Notes under the pieces: model-generated | The model's database searches: none | What the model saw: the letters and a program-made list of their open reading frames with translations, nothing else | What the model was told of the DNA's origin: nothing | Program-made: the position numbers and the translations under genes | Shown here: piece after piece, positions 59,997 to 64,000 of the stretch | Numbering within the stretch: position 1 is the stretch's first letter | Layout of the letters: every line of letters starts with the position of its first letter | DNA from: Isoetes taiwanensis | Taxonomy: Eukaryota > Streptophyta > Lycopodiopsida > Isoetales > Isoetaceae | Direction: 5' to 3' | Assembly (NCBI GenBank): GCA_021234155.1 | Contig: JAJEKV010000077.1 | Coordinates: 2,008,827-2,072,826, forward strand | DNA length: 64,000 nt

Positions 59997-60605
59997 AGTA
60001 ACTTTTCTAAAAATATGATTATATATTATTCTTCTCTTTGTAGGAGAGGAAAATAGTGTGAATTGCATTATATTGTCATGCTTAGACGGGTGGTCCTGCT
60101 CAGTTGGATCTAATTATCCACTGGGTTTTTTATTCCTGTGTCTGCATTGTATTATGTATTATGATAGAATGTTATTAATAAAGTCTGATGTCCTTCAAAA
60201 AAAAAAAACTAATGATCAATTCATGATGACCAGCAATTGGAATGCTATCTATAATTTCTACTGCTGTGACACTTGCTATTTCTCCTGCATTAGTCTTCTG
60301 ATCATGTTCTGTCATGCTTCCACAAACCAACAATGTATTGTGATACTCATTGACATCACTATTGTGTTATGTACAAGTTTAATTTCCAATTTCCATGAGA
60401 CTAAAGTTGAGCATGCTTCCCTACATTAACGTCTACTAATTTTGACAAGCCCTCTTAGTTTCTAGAGTCCAAAGGAGTAGAGGCAAACCGCTGGGTTAGA
60501 AAGCGGCACAAACCAGGAAGTAGCAAAAACCAGGTTTCTATTTAATTATTGGTGAAGGTTTTTGAATAAGTTATAAAACATTTTAGTTTCTTTGATCTCT
60601 ATAAA

Positions 60606-60634
60606 TATTCCATTCTATTCTATTCTATTCTATA
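60606..60634 (+). repeat. (ATTCT)n microsatellite
   Basis: Four to five ATTCT units without the LINE 3' signature upstream. It may be the last trace of a LINE tail. Confidence 0.6.
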
Positions 60635-61040
60635 AATATAGATGTAGTGGTTTGGCAGGTTAATTTAATTTAATCTAATAATAAGAACAATATTGAAATG
60701 ATTATCAAAATGGCCATTTCCATTGTCATTTATAGATCAGAATTGCAGATTTTTGCGAGTTGAATTCGTTCTAAGTGTGAATTTGATAGGTTCCTTCATT
60801 TGCAGCCATCTTATTTTCGAAATCATTGCATGCATCTTGATTCCACTACATTTGGAACTTCTTGACAAACGAGATGCTCCAGGTACAAGCCCTTTTGAGT
60901 GATCAAGCATTCAAATGTCTTTCTTTTATGTGTGGTTCAACTGTGGCCTCAATGTTTCCTTTAGTATGGTTCTTATGTAATTTATGCTAGCATTTTTTTA
61001 GGGTAGGTTCACAAATTCAACTGTCAAATATAAGAAGTAA
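60635..61040. other. Non-coding stretch
   Basis: AT-rich, nothing recognised. Confidence 0.45.
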
Positions 61041-61042
61041 TG

Positions 61043-61730
61043 ATTCTGGGAAAGGACTCGCAAGAGACACAAAACCGGGCTTGTCATTCATCACAAAGCT
61101 AAAGAAGATACAATGTTTGAAGACAGAGAGGGTAGCCCACCATAGAAACAATATCGGACTACCATTAAAAAAAAGAAATGTGCACAGCAATATAAAAGGG
61201 TAATGGCGACAACTTCTCATCGGGATAAAACCTCGGCCTTTTCGGGTTTTCGAGGAAAACCCTAATGAGAAATGGTCGCCAACAACCTTGAATGTGTTGC
61301 CCCGGAAAACCAAAGAGATGAGTTGATGGCTAACACAAAATATAAAGGTGACCCTTAAGAGGGCTAAGCCTCGCAAGCAACACACAAAAACCCCTAAAAA
61401 ATACCCGCGGAATGGTTAGAGAAAAGCAAACTCATGCCCTCACGCAGCCAGGCGGGAAGGGAGGGAAGCAACGAAGAATAGAAGAAGAGTGCCGCGGAGA
61501 AGACGCCGATAACCGGGTAGGTGAAAGAGGAAATAGCCTTTATATAGTTTCGCCCTTTCCAGTAATGGCGATCCGGATGGCTCGGATCGATGCTATTCTG
61601 GGAAAGGACTCGCAAGAGACACAAAACCGGCCGACTACCAAAGAACTTCCTTAACTATAAGCCGAGGGCGAAAACCCCGCAAGCAACACAAAGAACTCTA
61701 AAAAAACACCCGGAATGGTTAGAGAAAATT
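61043..61730 (+). repeat. Direct duplications, 36 bp and about 50 bp
   Basis: ATTCTGGGAAAGGACTCGCA...ACAAAACCGG is identical at 61043-61078 and 61595-61630. GCAAGCAACAC...AAAAA...GGAATGGTTAGAGAAAA occurs at 61372-61425 and 61679-61728. Confidence 0.85.
61205..61280 (-). other. LINE-type stem-loop with a different outer stem
   Basis: Arms GGCGAC..CTTCTCAT (61205-61220) and ATGAGAA..GTCGCC (61265-61280), with core GGGTTTTCGAGGAAAACCC. The core matches the stem-loop of the LINE 3' UTR at 43321-43387; the outer stem differs on both sides and still pairs. Confidence 0.7.
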
Positions 61731-61755
61731 CAACATGTAGCGTAAAAGAGAGCAT

Positions 61756-62045
61756 CACCCCAATAGGGTGGAGAATAGCAGAAGACACCCAATCCGTGGA
61801 AACCAATTACGAGAAAGAAATAGCGCGCCACCCTCGAGGTGGAAATAAACAAAGATCACCCGCAGGTGGAGATAGCATCACCCAACGGGTGGAAAACAAT
61901 TATGCATCACCCAACGGGTGGAAAACAATTACGTAAAAAGAAATATGCATCACCCTGGAGGTAGAAATAAACAGCATCACCCACAGGTGGAAATAGCATC
62001 ACCACCATGGTGGAAAAAAGCGTCACCCAAATGCAACAGGTGGAT
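61756..62045. repeat. Array of about ten short CACC...GGTG hairpins
   Basis: Hairpins lie at 61756-61770, 61828-61842, 61857-61868, 61879-61891, 61908-61920, 61951-61964 (decayed), 61978-61990, 62002-62013 and 62024-62042. A weak one lies at 61786. Stems are CACC(C)/(G)GGTG, with loops AAC, CAATA, CTCGA, CGCA, CACA and others. Most are followed by GGAAA and preceded by GCAT. Linkers are A-rich and vary from about 10 to 30 bp. Not a CRISPR array: no constant spacers, and the repeat itself is the variable hairpin. Confidence 0.8.
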
Positions 62046-62279
62046 AACAATCATGTAAAAAGAAATATGCATTGCAAAATAATGCTAGACAATGTTATTT
62101 ACAACATCACTAAAGATGATAAATAGACATTAATGCCACCATCACGTTGGAAATAAACAGCACCACCCAACAAAAAACGGTCCATAAAAAAACGCGACAT
62201 CTAGAAAAAGATAAGCATCAATGTAAAACCATAAAAAAGAACATCAAGAACATAAAACAAACTAAAAGTGGCCATTAAA

Positions 62280-62645
62280 ATGTGCCCAATATAACAAAAT
62301 TGTATATATAACAACGTAAGACATGCCATGTCTAGATAAAGAGAAGCATAAAAAAGGAAAAAATGATCCAATAGAAACCCATGTCGCAAAATCTCAATGT
62401 GGTGCCAAATGCAATATGCATCATATCCAGATAAAGTTAAATAGCAACACCATGCACAAATTAGAATGTGCCCAATACAAGACCTTGTGGACAACAAACG
62501 AGGACACCCCATATCTAAATAAAGAGAAGCATAAAAATGAAAGATAATCCAATATAAACCCATGTCGGAAAATCTCAATGCAATACAAACGCAATATGCA
62601 TCCTATCTAGATAAAGTCAAATAGCAAATATGCCAAAGATATGTA
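62280..62645 (+). repeat. 185-bp tandem duplication
   Basis: AATGTGCCCAATA, AAATAAAGAGAAGCATAAAAA (with variants) and AAACCCATGTCG(C/G)AAAATC recur about 185 bp apart, in two diverged copies. Confidence 0.8.
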
Positions 62646-64000
62646 ATGAGCATACCAAATAGAAAAAGATCCGCTACAAAATGCAAAACCCTCAAAAGAT
62701 GCCTAGAACCGCCAGTGTGGAGTTGGGTCGCAGCACATAGCTGAGGAGAAGAAGAGAGAGCCACCACCCCCCAAGCAATCGGATAGGATAAAGGACGAGA
62801 GAGGAAAGAGAGGAGCGAAAAGAGGGGCCACCGGAGGCGCCGGGCGATAGTGACGGGCCGTGCATGCGAACGGGCAAGCGAAGCTAAAGAAATCATATGA
62901 GCACGGGCAAGGGTCTCGCCTGAGTGGCAGGGGAGAAAGGGAACTGTGGTCCTAAGAGTCCGTTCAAGCGTGAGGGAAGCTTCGCGATTGACGACGAGAG
63001 AACCGCCAGAAGAAGAGCCGAAAAGCCGTGGGGAAAAGCGAAAGTTGAAGAAGAAGAGCCAAAAACGCCCGCTATGGAGGGCCCGCGATCAGCCAATGAC
63101 CAAAAAGGGAGGAACATTAGAGAACAAAAACAATGAAAAGAAAAGGACGCCGCCACGATGATGAATCAAGGAAGGGCCCAACATAGTTGACCGATTTGAA
63201 TACAAATGCCGGACCAAGTCCGTGAATGGGGCTACGGACCAAGTCCAAGAATGTGGCTATTATCCTTCCAACCCGGGGGCCAATATCTAAAGGGAGATAA
63301 GTCAACAAAGGAAACCCTTCATCATGGATCCCCAAAAAGAATAACGATAAATAAGAAGGAAGAAAACAAGTAACCGAGATAATAAGGCAAAAGAAAAAAC
63401 TTACGATAGGGAATGCAAAAATGCATAGACATAAAGATCAACGAGAAACATGGAGGTGTTGAGTAGAGTGGCACACCACGAAGCGAAGCGCGAGAGGATG
63501 AGGACCGCCAAGAACCGTGAGTACCTAACCTCAACATGTGGACCCCCGTGATATCAAGCAAAAAAACGGAGGAAACGGAAAGAATGATAAAAAACTAGGG
63601 GCTAAAAGAACATGAAAAGTCAACCATGTCTAATAAAAGCAACGTCTCTAAACTTACACAATGAGTATGTAATATCATATATAGGGAGCAAAGCTATGCA
63701 CTAAAAAATCAGCCTATCATCCGAACATGACAAAGTGGAGCTAACTAAAACAAAGAAGCTCCCAAATCCATAAAATTGGTACACCTGGACAATATCACCC
63801 GGCCACCCATGTTCAAGAATAGAAAATATAACTTCATGAAGCAACAAATAAGTGCGCTTAATAAAGTGAACAAAGGAACCAACAAACACTAGAGCTCCCC
63901 CGATGATCATGCCAAAAAGAAGAATCTTAAACACAACCCCCAAATATTCAAAACCCAAGATCGGACCAAACCAAATATAGAATATACATATAAGAAATTT
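62646..64000. other. Decayed repeat-like stretch at the right edge
   Basis: No gene recognised. 62740-63130 is purine-rich with GAAGAAG words. At 63183-63259 a 25-bp unit CGGACCAAGTCC(G/A)(T/A)GAATG is tandemly duplicated. Confidence 0.4.

Larger units (their letters stand above)
53440..60229 (+). mobile_element. Nested L1 insertion with 19-bp target duplication
   Basis: AATGATCAATTCGTGATGA (53440-53458) and AATGATCAATTCATGATGA (60211-60229) differ at one base and flank the whole block. The right end is AATAAAG...CCTTC plus a 12-base poly(A) (60197-60208), the same 3' end as the L1 copy at 30605. Inside are ORF1 pieces (53500-53841 and 59344-59996) but no ORF2. A tandem SINE-like array with a DNA transposon inside it separates the ORF1 pieces. 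Confidence 0.8.

Noticed and set aside
61756-62045. CRISPR-like array
   Set aside because: Repeats are short variable hairpins with irregular A-rich linkers, no constant repeat or unique spacers, and the context is eukaryotic.
62201-62578. 125-codon minus-strand frame rich in Tyr, Leu and Phe
   Set aside because: Lies across the 185-bp tandem duplication and repeats its own phrases; no domain.

Overview
This window looks like nuclear DNA of a land plant. It holds one intact intron-containing gene, a decayed pentatricopeptide-repeat (PPR) gene, and a dense nest of decayed transposable elements. The intact gene (33964-36097) matches the plant TED2 / zeta-crystallin-type NADPH:quinone oxidoreductase family exon by exon. 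A relic of an amino-type DNA methyltransferase, the large number of broken PPR and retroelement sequences, and the small gene content suggest a seed-free lineage such as a fern or lycophyte. That assignment is inference; no species-diagnostic sequence is present.

Layout. 1-13 kb: non-coding DNA with decayed repeats, direct duplications, a fold-back element (12434-12849, with a related arm near 6090) and a small open frame that begins like histone H3 (7941). 13.5-17.3 kb: a 55-bp minisatellite and a composite repeat (order A-B-B-C) that recurs in inverse orientation and circularly permuted at 28.6-30.5 kb. 17.5-27.6 kb: a decayed Ty3/gypsy region with an LTR-like segment, an initiator-Met-type primer binding site, gag capsid, protease end, reverse transcriptase, RNase H and an integrase zinc-finger remnant. 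A tRNA-type SINE interrupts pol cleanly with a 9-bp target duplication. Between the binding site and gag lie two promoter-like blocks with 210-bp-spaced hairpin motifs; one leads into a frame starting MARTKQTA. 30.6-31 kb: a 5'-truncated L1 copy with poly(A) and an 18-bp target duplication.

33.4-36.1 kb is the TED2-like gene, preceded by a strong inverted repeat. 37.1-39.3 kb is the PPR pseudogene. 40.2-48.4 kb holds a divergent pair: a minus-strand transposase relic (MULE-like, SWIM-type end) and a plus-strand gene relic ending in a beta-class amino-methyltransferase-like domain, with a 2.9-kb LINE of the (ATTCT)n-tailed family inserted antisense into it. 49-52.8 kb: a GATA microsatellite, an LTR end with primer binding site, an L1 ORF1 relic and a SINE with an internal 55-bp triplication.

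53.4-60.2 kb is a three-level nest: an ORF1-only L1 copy with a 19-bp target duplication, inside it a tandem array of SINE-like 320-bp units, and inside the array a 3.2-kb terminal-inverted-repeat DNA transposon (54095-57339) with a 3-bp TAT duplication. 61-62.1 kb contains a LINE-like covarying stem-loop and an array of about ten short CACC...GGTG hairpins; 62.3-64 kb is repeat-rich with no recognised gene.

Only the TED2-like gene is clearly functional. Everything else is best read as mobile-element history, in which insertions can be ordered from their target duplications and nesting.
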